This document shows, in pieces, positions 8,455-16,593 of a DNA stretch of 22,032 nt (position 1 is its first letter; each line of letters begins with the position of its first letter). Position numbers and translations under genes: made by a program. The notes below the pieces were generated by a model. The model did no database searches and had not been told where the DNA came from. It saw only the letters and a program-made list of their open reading frames with translations. The stretch lies in contig CAJYKY010000034.1 in the NCBI GenBank assembly GCA_913775005.1, positions 1-22,032 on the forward strand, given 5' to 3'. The DNA is from an uncultured Achromobacter sp. (GTDB lineage Bacteria > Pseudomonadota > Gammaproteobacteria > Burkholderiales > Burkholderiaceae_B).

Positions 8455-10161
8455 ATGAGCACGCTGATCGACATTCAAGGGCTGAACGTGGCCTTCCCCG
8501 GCCATCAGGCCGTAAGCGCACTGGACTTGCAGGTGCGCGGCGGTGAAACGCTGGCGCTGGTGGGAGAATCCGGCTGCGGCAAGTCCACCACGGCGCTTGC
8601 CTTGCTGGGCCTGCTGCCGCGCCATGCGCGCGTGTCCGGCCGCATTCTGTTCGACGGCCAGGACTTGCTGGCGCTGACCGAACGCCAGCGCTGCGCGTTG
8701 CGCGGCGACCGCAACGCCATGATCTTCCAGGAACCGATGACGAGCCTGAACCCGGTGCTGACACTGGGCGAGCAGATCGGCGAAGCGCTGCGCCTGCATC
8801 GGGGCGCCAGCGCACGCGCCGCTCGCGCCCGGTCCATCGAACTGCTGGACCTGGTGCGTGTGCCTGAACCGCAGCGCCGCGTGGACGACTATCCGCATCG
8901 CTTGTCGGGCGGCCAGCGCCAGCGCGCCATGATTGCCGCCGCCATCGCCTGCCAGCCCGCGCTGCTGGTGGCCGACGAACCCACCACCGCGCTGGACGTC
9001 ACGGTGCAGGCGCAGATTCTGCAACTGCTGGACGACTTGCGCACCGAGTTCAACATGGGCTTGCTGCTGATCACGCACGACCTGGCCGTGGTGGGCGAAT
9101 GGGCGGACCGGGTGGCGGTGATGGTCGGCGGTGAAAAGGTCGAGGAAGGTCCGGCCTCGACCTTGCTGACGCATCCCCGGCATCCGTATACGCAGGGCCT
9201 GATGGGTGCGTCGCTGCGGCTGGATGACGACACCCACTACCGCAAGCGGCGCCTGCCGGAAATACGTACCCGGCTGGACCCGGCTTCGGGTCGCCCGGTG
9301 TTCGGGCTGGTGACGCCGCCGCGCGCAGCGGCGGCGGCCAATGACCCCTCCCCCTTGGGCGCGCCCCCGTTGCTGCAAGTGGAAAACCTGCGCGTGCAGT
9401 ATGCGGCGCGGGACGGCATCACCACGGCGGTGGATGGCGTGAGCTTTGATCTGGCGCCCGGGGAAACCCTGGGGCTGGTGGGTGAATCCGGCTGCGGCAA
9501 GTCCACGCTGTCCCGCACGCTGGTGCGCCTGTTGACGCCGGCGTCGGGCCGCGTCCTGCTGCGCGGGGAAGACACCGCAACGCTGGACCGGCGGCGCCTG
9601 GCCGCCTACCGCCAAAGCGTGCAGATGATTTTTCAGGATCCCTATGCGTCACTGAATCCCCGGCATACGGTGAACGACATCCTGGAAGCCGCGCTGCGCA
9701 TTCACCACGTGGCGGACCGGCAAGAGCGCCGCCAGCGCATCGTCAAGATGCTGGACGCCGTGGGCCTGCCGCAGACAGCATTGACGCGCTACCCCAGCGA
9801 GTTCTCGGGCGGGCAGCGCCAGCGCATCGGCATTGCGCGCGCGTTGGTGCTGCGGCCGGCGGTGGTGATCTGCGATGAGCCGGTGTCGGCGCTGGATGTG
9901 TCGGTGCAAGCGCAGATCCTGAACCTGCTGGTGGATCTGAAATCCGAGTTCAGGCTGTCGTACCTGTTCATTTCGCACGACCTGTCCGTGGTGCATTACC
10001 TGGCGGACCGGGTTATGGTCATGAATGCGGGCCGGATCGTGGAAGAAGGACCCAACTCCACGCTGTGGCGGCACCCGCGTCACCCGTACACCCGCAGCCT
10101 GATCGACGCGCTGCCGCAAGGGCTGGCGACGCCCGGCGAAGGGTTGCGCCGCAGCGCGTGA
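8455..10161 (+). CDS. ABC transporter ATP-binding protein with two fused ATPase domains (DppD-DppF fusion type)
   Basis: A 568-residue protein carrying two complete ABC ATPase domains in one chain. Walker A motifs GESGCGKST occur near residues 37-45 and 343-351; signature motifs are LSGGQ (near 150) and FSGGQ in the second half; Walker B segments are LLVADEPTTALDV and VVICDEPVSALDV. Each half ends with the oligopeptide-transporter C-terminal region (HPRHPYTQGL and HPRHPYTRSL). It should power the importer formed with the two upstream permeases, replacing separate DppD and DppF subunits. It is the last gene of the operon; no terminator hairpin is evident after the stop. Confidence 0.94.
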   Translation: MSTLIDIQGLNVAFPGHQAVSALDLQVRGGETLALVGESGCGKSTTALALLGLLPRHARVSGRILFDGQDLLALTERQRCALRGDRNAMIFQEPMTSLNPVLTLGEQIGEALRLHRGASARAARARSIELLDLVRVPEPQRRVDDYPHRLSGGQRQRAMIAAAIACQPALLVADEPTTALDVTVQAQILQLLDDLRTEFNMGLLLITHDLAVVGEWADRVAVMVGGEKVEEGPASTLLTHPRHPYTQGLMGASLRLDDDTHYRKRRLPEIRTRLDPASGRPVFGLVTPPRAAAAANDPSPLGAPPLLQVENLRVQYAARDGITTAVDGVSFDLAPGETLGLVGESGCGKSTLSRTLVRLLTPASGRVLLRGEDTATLDRRRLAAYRQSVQMIFQDPYASLNPRHTVNDILEAALRIHHVADRQERRQRIVKMLDAVGLPQTALTRYPSEFSGGQRQRIGIARALVLRPAVVICDEPVSALDVSVQAQILNLLVDLKSEFRLSYLFISHDLSVVHYLADRVMVMNAGRIVEEGPNSTLWRHPRHPYTRSLIDALPQGLATPGEGLRRSA

Positions 10162-10191
10162 ACGCCGATTCACCTCCTCCTTAAGCGGGAC

Positions 10192-10220
10192 TGGATTGCC
10201 ATCCGGCGCAAGCCTATACT
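10192..10220 (+). promoter_or_regulatory. Candidate promoter of the universal stress protein gene
   Basis: A good -10 hexamer TATACT lies at 10215-10220, 45 bp before the start codon, in the 104-bp gap after the ABC ATPase. The -35 is weak: TGGATT at 10192-10197 gives a 17-bp spacer, while a better TTGCCA at 10196-10201 is only 13 bp away. The strong -10 suggests the stress gene can be transcribed independently of the ABC operon. Confidence 0.35.
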
Positions 10221-10265
10221 GATTTCGCCGTTGCTCCACGTTCCTTTTCTTAAAGGAGAAGCAAC

Positions 10266-10703
10266 ATGTATCGGCACCTGCTCATCGCTGTAGACGGCTC
10301 CCTGCTGTCTGAATCGGCATTCAAGCGTGCGCTCATTTTCGCTAAGGAAATGGGCGCCACCATCACCATCATTCGCGCCATTCCGGAGGACCATCTGCTG
10401 GTCTATCAGGCCGAGATGCTGGGCACCACGCAAGCGCACCATACCGACCAGGCGCGTAAGAACGCGCAGAGCTATCTGGAAGGCTTGGAGATGGAAGCGC
10501 GCCATGCGCTGGTGCCGTGCAACATCGTTGTCATGGTCAACGATCACCCGCACGAGGCCATCGTAGAGACGGCCAAGAGCGAGTGCTGCGACCTGATCAT
10601 CATGGGGTCGCACGGCCGCCACGGCATGACCGGCTTTCTGCTGGGCAGTGAAACGCAGCGCGTGCTGAACAAGACGCGGCTGCCGGTGCTGGTGTTCCGC
10701 TGA
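10266..10703 (+). CDS. Universal stress protein (UspA family, ATP-binding type)
   Basis: A 145-residue single-domain UspA protein. It starts with YRHLLIAVDGS and ends with the ATP-binding signature G-x2-G-x9-G-S (GSHG to GS near residues 116-130), then RVLNKTRLPVLVFR, so it probably binds ATP as a dimer in the cytoplasm. A strong AAAGGAGA ribosome site sits 7-8 bp before the ATG. It follows the sulfur ABC operon by 104 bp and has its own candidate promoter, so it may respond to stress separately. The next gene converges on it with no clear terminator hairpin in the 37-bp gap. Confidence 0.93.
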   Translation: MYRHLLIAVDGSLLSESAFKRALIFAKEMGATITIIRAIPEDHLLVYQAEMLGTTQAHHTDQARKNAQSYLEGLEMEARHALVPCNIVVMVNDHPHEAIVETAKSECCDLIIMGSHGRHGMTGFLLGSETQRVLNKTRLPVLVFR

Positions 10704-10740
10704 CCGCTGCGGGGTGCGAATGAAGACGCTGGCTGCCCGA

Positions 10741-11763
10741 TCAGGCGGCCGGCGCCAGCGCGTGCTGGAAGGTGAAGCTGTCTGCGTATAGATGGTCCAC
10801 GCTGGCCCCCTGCCCGGCCAGCCGGTGCTTGGCGTCCAGGATCATGGCGGGCGCGCCGCAAAGGTAGATGGCGTATTCAGAAAGATCAGCATGGTCTTCC
10901 AGCACGGCATCCTGCACATAGCCGCGCCGGCCTTGCCACGCGGCGCTCGGGCGCGACAGCACCGGCACGAAATTGAATTCATACAGGCGCCCGGCCCAGG
11001 TTGCGATCTGGTCCTGCAAGTACAGGTCGGCTTCGGTGCGCATGCCCCAGTACAGGCTGACGGGCGGGCAATCTTCGTTGTCGAGCAAGGATTCCAGAAT
11101 CGCCTTGATGGGCGCAATGCCGGTGCCGGTGGCCATCATGATGAGCGGCCGCCAGTCTTCTTCGTGATAGCTGAATACGCCCAGCGGTGCTTCGATCTTC
11201 ACCGCGTCGCCCGGCCGCGCCTGGCCCAGCCATTGATCGGTATAGCGGCCGCCTGGAATGCGGCGAATGTGGAAATCCAGCAGACCGCTTTCCAATGACG
11301 AAGACGGCGCCGACGCCATGGAAAAGCTGCGCGTCTCGCCGTCGGGGAGCAGCACATTCATGTATTGGCCCGGCACATAATCCGGCGCGCCCTGCGGCAG
11401 CGCCAGCGTCAGATGCACGATGTCGTCGGTATAGGCGTCGATGCGATGCACCGTGGCGGCCAGTTGCTGCGGCTCGGGAAACACCTGGCGGCTGCTGGCC
11501 ACGCTGATGTGCAGATCGCTTTCCGGGCGCGCCTGACACGCCAGCGCATAGCCTTCAGCGGCTTCCTCCGGCGTCAACGCCATCGGGAATTCGTCGTATC
11601 GCACCGAACCCGCTTCCACTTTGATGCGGCACGTGCCGCAGCCGCCGAACGTACATTCATGTGGCAGCTTTACCGCTGCGCGCTCGGCGGCGTCCAGCAC
11701 AGATTCGTCCGGCTGAACGTCGAACGCCTGGTCGGTTTCGAGGATATGCACGCGGTATGCCAT
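10741..11763 (-). CDS. 2Fe-2S ferredoxin-FAD/NAD(P)H reductase (oxygenase reductase component type)
   Basis: A 340-residue electron-transfer protein with three domains. An N-terminal plant-type 2Fe-2S domain has cysteines C37, C42, C45 and C76 (C-x4-C-x2-C-x30-C). A flavin domain has the RSFSMA motif at 145-150, which binds FAD. An NAD(P)H domain has GTGIAP at 213-218 and CGAP at 302-305. This layout matches reductase components of aromatic-ring and multicomponent monooxygenases and CDP-glucoseen reductase-like proteins. A GAGG site is 6 nt before the ATG. It ends a three-gene operon with the aldehyde dehydrogenase and GlcG-like genes. It probably takes electrons from NAD(P)H and could feed the separate ferredoxins at 17356-18379 and the di-iron oxidase; that partnership is inferred. 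Confidence 0.9.
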   Translation of the reverse strand: MAYRVHILETDQAFDVQPDESVLDAAERAAVKLPHECTFGGCGTCRIKVEAGSVRYDEFPMALTPEEAAEGYALACQARPESDLHISVASSRQVFPEPQQLAATVHRIDAYTDDIVHLTLALPQGAPDYVPGQYMNVLLPDGETRSFSMASAPSSSLESGLLDFHIRRIPGGRYTDQWLGQARPGDAVKIEAPLGVFSYHEEDWRPLIMMATGTGIAPIKAILESLLDNEDCPPVSLYWGMRTEADLYLQDQIATWAGRLYEFNFVPVLSRPSAAWQGRRGYVQDAVLEDHADLSEYAIYLCGAPAMILDAKHRLAGQGASVDHLYADSFTFQHALAPAA

Positions 11764-11785
11764 GGTGGGCCTCGCTGGGTTTGGC

Positions 11786-12265
11786 TTATTTCTTGATGTC
11801 TGCCTGCACCAGCACTTTCATGCCGCGCGGCTCCAACCATTGCCCCAGCGCGGCCAGTGCGGCCAGACCCGCTTGCGTGTCCTGTTCGCCGTTGCCGCCG
11901 CTCAGGCCCACGCCGCCGATCACTTCGCCGTCCACCACGATGGGAAAGCCGCCCACGAACACGGCAAACTTTCCGTCAAAGCTCCACTGGATGCCAAAGG
12001 CTTCGTTGCCGGGCAGCGCCGGGCCATTGGGCGGTGTGTTGAACAGGTGGGTCGAACGCTTGTGGCCGGCAGCGGTGAATGCCTTGTTCCACGCGATTTG
12101 CGGGCCGGTGATGCGGGCGCCATCCATGCGCTCCAGCGCGATGGGATAGCCGCCATCATCGACGATGCAAATAGATTCCAGCACGCCGATTTCTTGTGAT
12201 TTTGCGATGGCGGCGCGCACCATCAGGCGCGCTTCTTCCAGTTCCAGGCGATAGATCTGCTTCAT
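11786..12265 (-). CDS. GlcG/HbpS-like (DUF336) heme-binding family protein
   Basis: A 159-residue single-domain protein of the GlcG/HbpS/DUF336 family. It has the N-terminal LELEEARLMVRAAIAKSQEIG helix, the ICIVDDGGYPIALERMDGA strand-turn, and the glycine-rich GGFPIVVDGEVIGGVGLSGG segment. Members bind haem or small organic ligands and are often found beside catabolic dehydrogenases; the molecular role is usually unclear. It has no signal peptide, so it should be cytoplasmic. An AAGAGG ribosome site precedes the ATG by 6 nt. It lies 27 bp after the aldehyde dehydrogenase and 22 bp before the reductase, so all three are probably one transcript. Confidence 0.88.
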   Translation of the reverse strand: MKQIYRLELEEARLMVRAAIAKSQEIGVLESICIVDDGGYPIALERMDGARITGPQIAWNKAFTAAGHKRSTHLFNTPPNGPALPGNEAFGIQWSFDGKFAVFVGGFPIVVDGEVIGGVGLSGGNGEQDTQAGLAALAALGQWLEPRGMKVLVQADIKK

Positions 12266-12292
12266 GAGTAGCCTCTTTGTTTGCCCGCGCGG

Positions 12293-13753
12293 TCAGCCGG
12301 CGCGGTAGATGGTTTTGATCTGCGTATAGAACTCCAGCCCGACACGCCCGGATTCGCGGAACGTGGAGGTGCTGGAGTGCTTTAAGCCGCCAAATGGCGC
12401 GTTGATCAGGTTGCCGGTGGTGGTCCGGTTGATCTTGACCGTGCCTGCCTGGATGTCGCGGGCGAAGCGGTGCGCGTAGCGTGCGTTCGTCGTGGCGATG
12501 GCGGCGGACAGGCCGTATTCGGTGTCGTTGGCTTTGGCGATGGCGTCTTCATAGCCGTCTACCTCGATCAACGCAATCACCGGTCCGAAAATCTCTTCGC
12601 GCGCGATTCGCATCTGCTGCGTCACGTCCGTGAACAGCGCGGGCGTGACGTAATAGCCGCGGTCAAACCCCGGCCCCGTCAGCACATCGCCGCCGCACAG
12701 GTGCGTGGCTTCCTGCTTGCCCAGCGCGATATAGCTCAGCACGTTGTCCAGCTGCTTGCGCGTGGCCAGCGGGCCCAGGTCGAAATTGCCGTCCAGCCCG
12801 TTGCCGATCGTGAGCGTCTTGATGCGCGCCACCAGCTTGTCGGTGAACGCCTGGCGCACGGCGCGATCGACCAGCACGCGGCTGGTGCCGGTGCAGGCCT
12901 GGCCGCTCAGCGAAAAGCCGCCTTTGACCGCCAGGTCCTCCGCGCGGTCCAGGTCGGCGTCGGCCAACACGATCAGCGGATTCTTGCCGCCCAGTTCCAT
13001 CTGCGTGCGCGTCGTCAGGCCGGCGCTGCGGTGGATCTGTTCGCCCGCGGCGGTGGACCCGGTGAACGAAATAGCGCGCACCGCGCGAGCCGTCGTGATG
13101 GCGGGGCCCACCTGCGATGCCGGGCCGATCACCAGGTTCAGCACGCCGGCGGGCAGGCCGGCTTGCACGAAGGCTTCGGCCAGCCGGTAGCCCGACAGCG
13201 GCGCGTCGGACGAGGGCTTGAAGACGACGGTGTTGCCGGTGATGAGCGCCGGGGCGATCTTGCGGGCGGGAATCGAAATCGGGAAATTCCACGGGGAAAT
13301 CACCGTGACCACGCCCAGCGGCTCGCGCTGGCTGTAGACGACCATGTCCGGGTCGTCATTGACGAAGGTTTCACCGGTGAATGACTGCCCTTCCACGGCG
13401 TAGAAACGGATGGTCTGCGCCGAACGCAGCACTTCATCCTTAGCCAGGTTCAGGCTCTTGCCTTCTTCGCGGGTCAGCTCGCGGGCGAATGCGTCGGCGT
13501 GGTCTTCCAGATATTGGGCGGCGCGAAACAGGATGGCGGCGCGCTTGGAGATCGGGGTGTCGCGCCAGCCGGCAAAGGCGGCCTCGGCGGCGTCAACCGC
13601 GCGGCGGCCATCTTCGGCGTCCGACAGCGGAAAGTGGCCCACGACGTCGGCGGTATCGGCGGGGTTGACGTTCGGCGCGGTGCGCCCGGTGGCGCTGGCC
13701 ACCCACGCGCCGCCGATATGGTTCATGAATGCCTGCTGCGAAAGATCGTCCAC
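12293..13753 (-). CDS. NAD(P)+-dependent aldehyde dehydrogenase (ALDH superfamily)
   Basis: A 486-residue aldehyde dehydrogenase from the GTG at 13753. I preferred this start because AAAGGAAG lies 7 nt upstream; a longer frame begins with an ATG at 13831, but that ATG overlaps the GTATAC motif. Catalytic features numbered from the GTG: N156 in SPWNFP, E253 in MELGGKNP and C287 in LSGQACTGTSR. The sequence resembles alpha-ketoglutaric-semialdehyde and benzaldehyde dehydrogenases, but the substrate cannot be fixed. It oxidises an aldehyde to an acid in the cytoplasm. First gene of the operon with the GlcG-like protein and reductase; a GTATACAATG motif identical to that before the di-iron oxidase lies 76 nt upstream. 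It probably removes an aldehyde formed by the oxidase pathway. Confidence 0.9.
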   Translation of the reverse strand: MDDLSQQAFMNHIGGAWVASATGRTAPNVNPADTADVVGHFPLSDAEDGRRAVDAAEAAFAGWRDTPISKRAAILFRAAQYLEDHADAFARELTREEGKSLNLAKDEVLRSAQTIRFYAVEGQSFTGETFVNDDPDMVVYSQREPLGVVTVISPWNFPISIPARKIAPALITGNTVVFKPSSDAPLSGYRLAEAFVQAGLPAGVLNLVIGPASQVGPAITTARAVRAISFTGSTAAGEQIHRSAGLTTRTQMELGGKNPLIVLADADLDRAEDLAVKGGFSLSGQACTGTSRVLVDRAVRQAFTDKLVARIKTLTIGNGLDGNFDLGPLATRKQLDNVLSYIALGKQEATHLCGGDVLTGPGFDRGYYVTPALFTDVTQQMRIAREEIFGPVIALIEVDGYEDAIAKANDTEYGLSAAIATTNARYAHRFARDIQAGTVKINRTTTGNLINAPFGGLKHSSTSTFRESGRVGLEFYTQIKTIYRAG

Positions 13754-13825
13754 GGGTGCGCTTCCTTTACCGATGCGGGGTATCTGTGCGGAGGGGCCTG
13801 AACTGCTGGCGTCCGGGTGATTTAG

Positions 13826-13838
13826 GAACATTGTATAC
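13826..13838 (-). promoter_or_regulatory. Candidate GntR operator / -10 element of the aldehyde dehydrogenase operon
   Basis: The 13-bp string GAACATTGTATAC occurs here and, exactly repeated, at 19243-19255 before the di-iron oxidase. Read in the gene direction it gives GTATACAATG, which contains a -10-like TACAAT and the palindrome GTATAC. It lies about 75 nt before the GTG start. A TTGACA at 13877-13872 on this strand is too far away to be its -35. Confidence 0.5.
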
Positions 13839-13963
13839 TTTAATCACTACCCGACGATCCGTGGAAACCCTTGTCAAACTGGCATACCGGCATATGAATT
13901 CGGAACTGGCGAGGGCGGGCGTTTGGACGCGCCGGTGAAGCACCGCTTGGAATCGCCGGATGA

Positions 13964-13988
13964 AAAAGGGGCCGCGAAGGCCCCTTTT
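13964..13988 (-). terminator. Intrinsic terminator after the membrane transporter gene
   Basis: A perfect 10-bp stem, AAAAGGGGCC (13964-13973) and GGCCCCTTTT (13979-13988), with a 5-nt GCGAA loop. Read on the minus strand, the stem runs into five T residues. It lies 22-46 bp after the stop of the transporter gene that ends at 14010 and before the aldehyde dehydrogenase promoter, so it isolates the two minus-strand units. Confidence 0.85.
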
Positions 13989-14009
13989 GCTGTCTGCACC
14001 GGTGCGCCG

Positions 14010-15542
14010 TCAACTCCAGATCAGCACCGCACAGATGGTGGACACAAACAAGGCCAGCAGCACCGGCAGCAGCAACGCCCGCACCAGAGACAGCACGTTC
14101 ACCCGCGCAAAGCCGGCCACGGCGATCAGCGACGACCACGCGATCAGCGTGCCGCCCCCCGTCCACACCGCACCCATCTGGCCCACGGCCGCCAGCGTGG
14201 CCGCATCCACGCCCACCACCGGGCCGAGCGCGCCGGACAGCGTGCCGGTGAGCGGCAGGCCGGCAAAGCCGGAGCCGTCGATGCCGGTGATCATGCCCAC
14301 CAGCAACACGCCGAACGCGACCAGGAAGTGGTTTTCAGGAATCAGGTGCTGGCCGGCCGAGATGACTTCGAACAGCAGGCCGGGCGCCTGCGCCGGGGGC
14401 ACGCCCAGGATCTGCGCGGCGGTGTCGTGGGCGCCCACGAAAAAGAAACCGGCAATCGGCAGCACCGATCCCATCGCCTTGAAGGCAAAGACGAAGCCGT
14501 CCGTCACGTGCTCGGGGCAGACGTCCAGCATCTTGCGCGGGCCTTCGGCGGCCAGCGTGACGAACATCATCACCACGAAAGCCACGCCGCCCACCAGCGC
14601 CGCCGCGTCGCCGCCGCGCAGCGCGGGCAGGGACGGAAAGATGCGCGGCAGCACCATCACGGCAATGACGGCCAGGAAGGCCAGCGGCGTCACCACGGCA
14701 AAGGTCTTGGACCAGCGCACGCGGCGGCGTTCTTCATCGCTGATGGCCGGCCCCGAGGGCAATGCCGGATCGGCGCCCATGGTGCCGCGCGCCAGCTCGG
14801 CCTTGTCGAACGAACCCGACTGCTCGATGCGCGCCAGGCTGCCGTCCTGCGCGCGGGCCTGCCAGGCGTCCAGCAAGGCCGGGCTGGCGGGCACGATGTG
14901 TTTGCGGATCAGCAGATACGCGGTCACCAGCGCCACCGCGCCGGTGATCAGTGACAGCACCAGCGCCCGGTCGGCCACGACCGCCGCGCTGACCGCCGCG
15001 CCCGCCGCCTTGGCGCTGATACTGGGCGCGACGCCAATCACGTAGTCGGACGACAAGGCCATGCCCTGGCCCGCGATGGCGATGGCCATGGCGCCCGCCA
15101 GCGGCGGCAGGCCGGCGGCAATGGCGGCCGGCAACAGGATGGCGGACACCAGCGGCACCGCCGGCGTGGGCCAGAAGAACAGCGAAATCACATAGGTGCA
15201 CAGCGCGATGATGACGAAGGACGAATGCCCGCCGCGCATCACGCGCCGGAACGGCTGCACCATGCGCACGTCCGCTTGCAGCGTTTTCAGCGAGTTCAGC
15301 AACGCGGTCATGAAGGTGATGACCAGGAAGATGTTGAACAGCTCTTTGGCGGCCACGAAGCTGGCCGAGATGATGCCGATCAGCGCGCTGATCGGATTGC
15401 CCGTGATGGCCAGCACCACCAGAAAAGTGCCGATCACCGATGGCACCACCACATTGGCTCGCAAAATCATCGTCAGGATGATGGCGGCCACGCTGATCAG
15501 ATACATCCAGTGAGCAGCGTTGAGCACGACGTCCGCTTGCAT
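14010..15542 (-). CDS. Polytopic membrane transporter (ion-transporter superfamily, GntP/DcuC/NhaC-like)
   Basis: A 510-residue inner-membrane protein with about 12 hydrophobic segments and a hydrophilic central loop (roughly residues 215-265). Segments such as FFWPTPAVPLVSAILLPAAI, GQGMALSSDYVIGVAP and GMITGIDGSGFAGLPLTGTL resemble ion-transporter superfamily carriers for organic acids or cation exchange, but I cannot assign a precise family. An AAGGGGA ribosome site lies 7 nt before the ATG. It is a single-gene unit ended by the strong hairpin at 13964-13988. Upstream is a GGTATAC motif shared with neighbouring promoters, so it probably imports the substrate, or exports a product, of the adjacent di-iron oxidase pathway. 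Confidence 0.8.
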   Translation of the reverse strand: MQADVVLNAAHWMYLISVAAIILTMILRANVVVPSVIGTFLVVLAITGNPISALIGIISASFVAAKELFNIFLVITFMTALLNSLKTLQADVRMVQPFRRVMRGGHSSFVIIALCTYVISLFFWPTPAVPLVSAILLPAAIAAGLPPLAGAMAIAIAGQGMALSSDYVIGVAPSISAKAAGAAVSAAVVADRALVLSLITGAVALVTAYLLIRKHIVPASPALLDAWQARAQDGSLARIEQSGSFDKAELARGTMGADPALPSGPAISDEERRRVRWSKTFAVVTPLAFLAVIAVMVLPRIFPSLPALRGGDAAALVGGVAFVVMMFVTLAAEGPRKMLDVCPEHVTDGFVFAFKAMGSVLPIAGFFFVGAHDTAAQILGVPPAQAPGLLFEVISAGQHLIPENHFLVAFGVLLVGMITGIDGSGFAGLPLTGTLSGALGPVVGVDAATLAAVGQMGAVWTGGGTLIAWSSLIAVAGFARVNVLSLVRALLLPVLLALFVSTICAVLIWS

Positions 15543-15584
15543 GCTTGATTCCCCTTGTGACGTGGCTGTTAGGTCGCCACAGTC

Positions 15585-15616
15585 GGTATACTATATTTCG
15601 TTGTGAGTCATACCAA
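15585..15616 (-). promoter_or_regulatory. Candidate promoter/operator of the membrane transporter gene
   Basis: GGTATAC at 15585-15591 repeats the GTATAC core seen before other local genes. An outer inverted repeat GGTAT (15585-15589) / ATACC (15610-15614) spans it. On the minus strand TTGGTA (15616-15611) and TATAGT (15595-15590) could serve as -35 and -10, but the 15-bp spacer is short. It sits 43-74 bp before the start codon. Confidence 0.4.
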
Positions 15617-15743
15617 CGGAAATATGCAGCGCCTAGGGAAACCGATAATTCTGAAAAACCCATGAATAGCGGCGTAAAAACAAGGGATTACCCGTAATTT
15701 TTGGTGCTGACGCGCATTCGGCATTTATTTGCCTCAGACTATC

Positions 15744-15749
15744 GTATAC
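15744..15749 (+). promoter_or_regulatory. GTATAC motif before the TauE/SafE gene
   Basis: The palindrome GTATAC lies 18 bp before the ATG at 15768, within CGTATACATACAC. It matches the core of the candidate operators before the di-iron oxidase and aldehyde dehydrogenase operons. No convincing -35/-10 pair was found around it. On its own a 6-bp match is weak; the support is its recurrence in the neighbouring intergenic regions. Confidence 0.35.
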
Positions 15750-15767
15750 ATACACAAGGCCGAATCT

Positions 15768-16511
15768 ATGTTCAGCACCCTGAGCTTTCCCGATGCCTGG
15801 CATTACGTTGCAATGGCCATCGTGGTGTTTGGCGCCGCCGTCGCGCAGGGCGTGGGCGGCATCGGGTTCGCCATGTTCGCCGCGCCCGTCGCGGCGCTGT
15901 TCTTTCCGCAGTTGGCGCCCGGCCCGCTGCTGACACTGGGCGGCTTTATTTCCTTATTGACCGCGTTACGCGAGCGCGCCTTCATCGACTGGTCCGCCGT
16001 GTCCTACGCGCTGGCAGGCCGCGCGGTGGGCACGCTGATCGCCATTTACGCGATGGCGCGCTTTGCGCCGCAGACACTGGGCGTGCTGTTCGCCGGCATG
16101 ATCCTGGCCGCCGTGGCGCTCAGCGTGGCGGGGCTGCGCTTTAGCGCCACGCCCGGCCGCGTATCGGGCGCGGGCGTGGCCTCGGGGATCATGGGCACCA
16201 TGACGTCCGTCGGCGCGCCCCCGATCGCCATCGTCCTGCAACACAGCGCGCCGCCCCGGCTGCGCGCCACGCTGGGCGTGGTGCTGTTTCTGGGATCCAT
16301 CTTTTCTCTGGCGATGCTGGCGTTGGCCAAGCGCTACACGGGGTATCACGTGGGCCTGGCGCTGAGCCTGGCGCCTTTTCTGCTGGCTGGTTTTGCCGTC
16401 TCCAACCGTCTGCGCACGCTGCTGCCGCCCCAGGCCGTGCGCGGCGTGTTGCTGGGTGCCTGCGCGCTGGGCGCCGTGGGTGTGCTGGTCAAAGCGTTCT
16501 GGGGAGCCTGA
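15768..16511 (+). CDS. TauE/SafE family membrane permease (sulfite/anion exporter type)
   Basis: A 247-residue membrane protein with about eight hydrophobic spans and the family pattern GAAVAQGVGGIGFAMFAAP near the N-terminus and GIMGTMTSVGAPPIAIVLQ in the middle. TauE/SafE proteins export sulfite, sulfoacetate or other organic anions; many have no proven substrate. I used the ATG at 15768, since the frame upstream crosses the GTATAC motif and looks non-coding. It lies just before the GntR regulator, in the same direction, and divergent from the polytopic transporter. It may remove a toxic anion made by the nearby oxidase pathway, but that is inference. Confidence 0.85.
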   Translation: MFSTLSFPDAWHYVAMAIVVFGAAVAQGVGGIGFAMFAAPVAALFFPQLAPGPLLTLGGFISLLTALRERAFIDWSAVSYALAGRAVGTLIAIYAMARFAPQTLGVLFAGMILAAVALSVAGLRFSATPGRVSGAGVASGIMGTMTSVGAPPIAIVLQHSAPPRLRATLGVVLFLGSIFSLAMLALAKRYTGYHVGLALSLAPFLLAGFAVSNRLRTLLPPQAVRGVLLGACALGAVGVLVKAFWGA

Positions 16512-16552
16512 TTTGCGTCGTTTTCAGAATCCGCAGGCTGCCACACCCGGTA

Positions 16553-16570
16553 ATACAATGGAGAATGTAT
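16553..16570 (+). promoter_or_regulatory. Candidate autoregulatory operator before the GntR gene
   Basis: An inverted repeat ATACA (16553-16557), 8-bp spacer, TGTAT (16566-16570). It contains ATACAATG, the same 8-mer found in gene direction before the aldehyde dehydrogenase and the di-iron oxidase, and TACAAT could act as a -10. The position immediately before the coding sequence suits autorepression, which is common in GntR regulators. Confidence 0.5.
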
Positions 16571-16593
16571 CCATTAATCCACACATGCTCGCC

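Noticed and set aside
9186..9191. GTATAC in the ABC ATPase gene, and another near 17272 in the GntR gene
   Set aside because: Both are inside coding sequence without the flanking ATTG/ACAATG bases; likely chance matches.
13872..13877. TTGACA on the minus strand as the -35 of the aldehyde dehydrogenase promoter
   Set aside because: It lies more than 30 bp from the TACAAT element and no -10 is seen at 16-18 bp from it.
13923..15045. Two overlapping plus-strand frames of about 340-360 codons opposite the membrane transporter
   Set aside because: The minus-strand product is a coherent 12-span membrane protein with ribosome site and terminator; the plus-strand products are Gln/His/Arg- or Ser/Thr/Pro-rich shadows.
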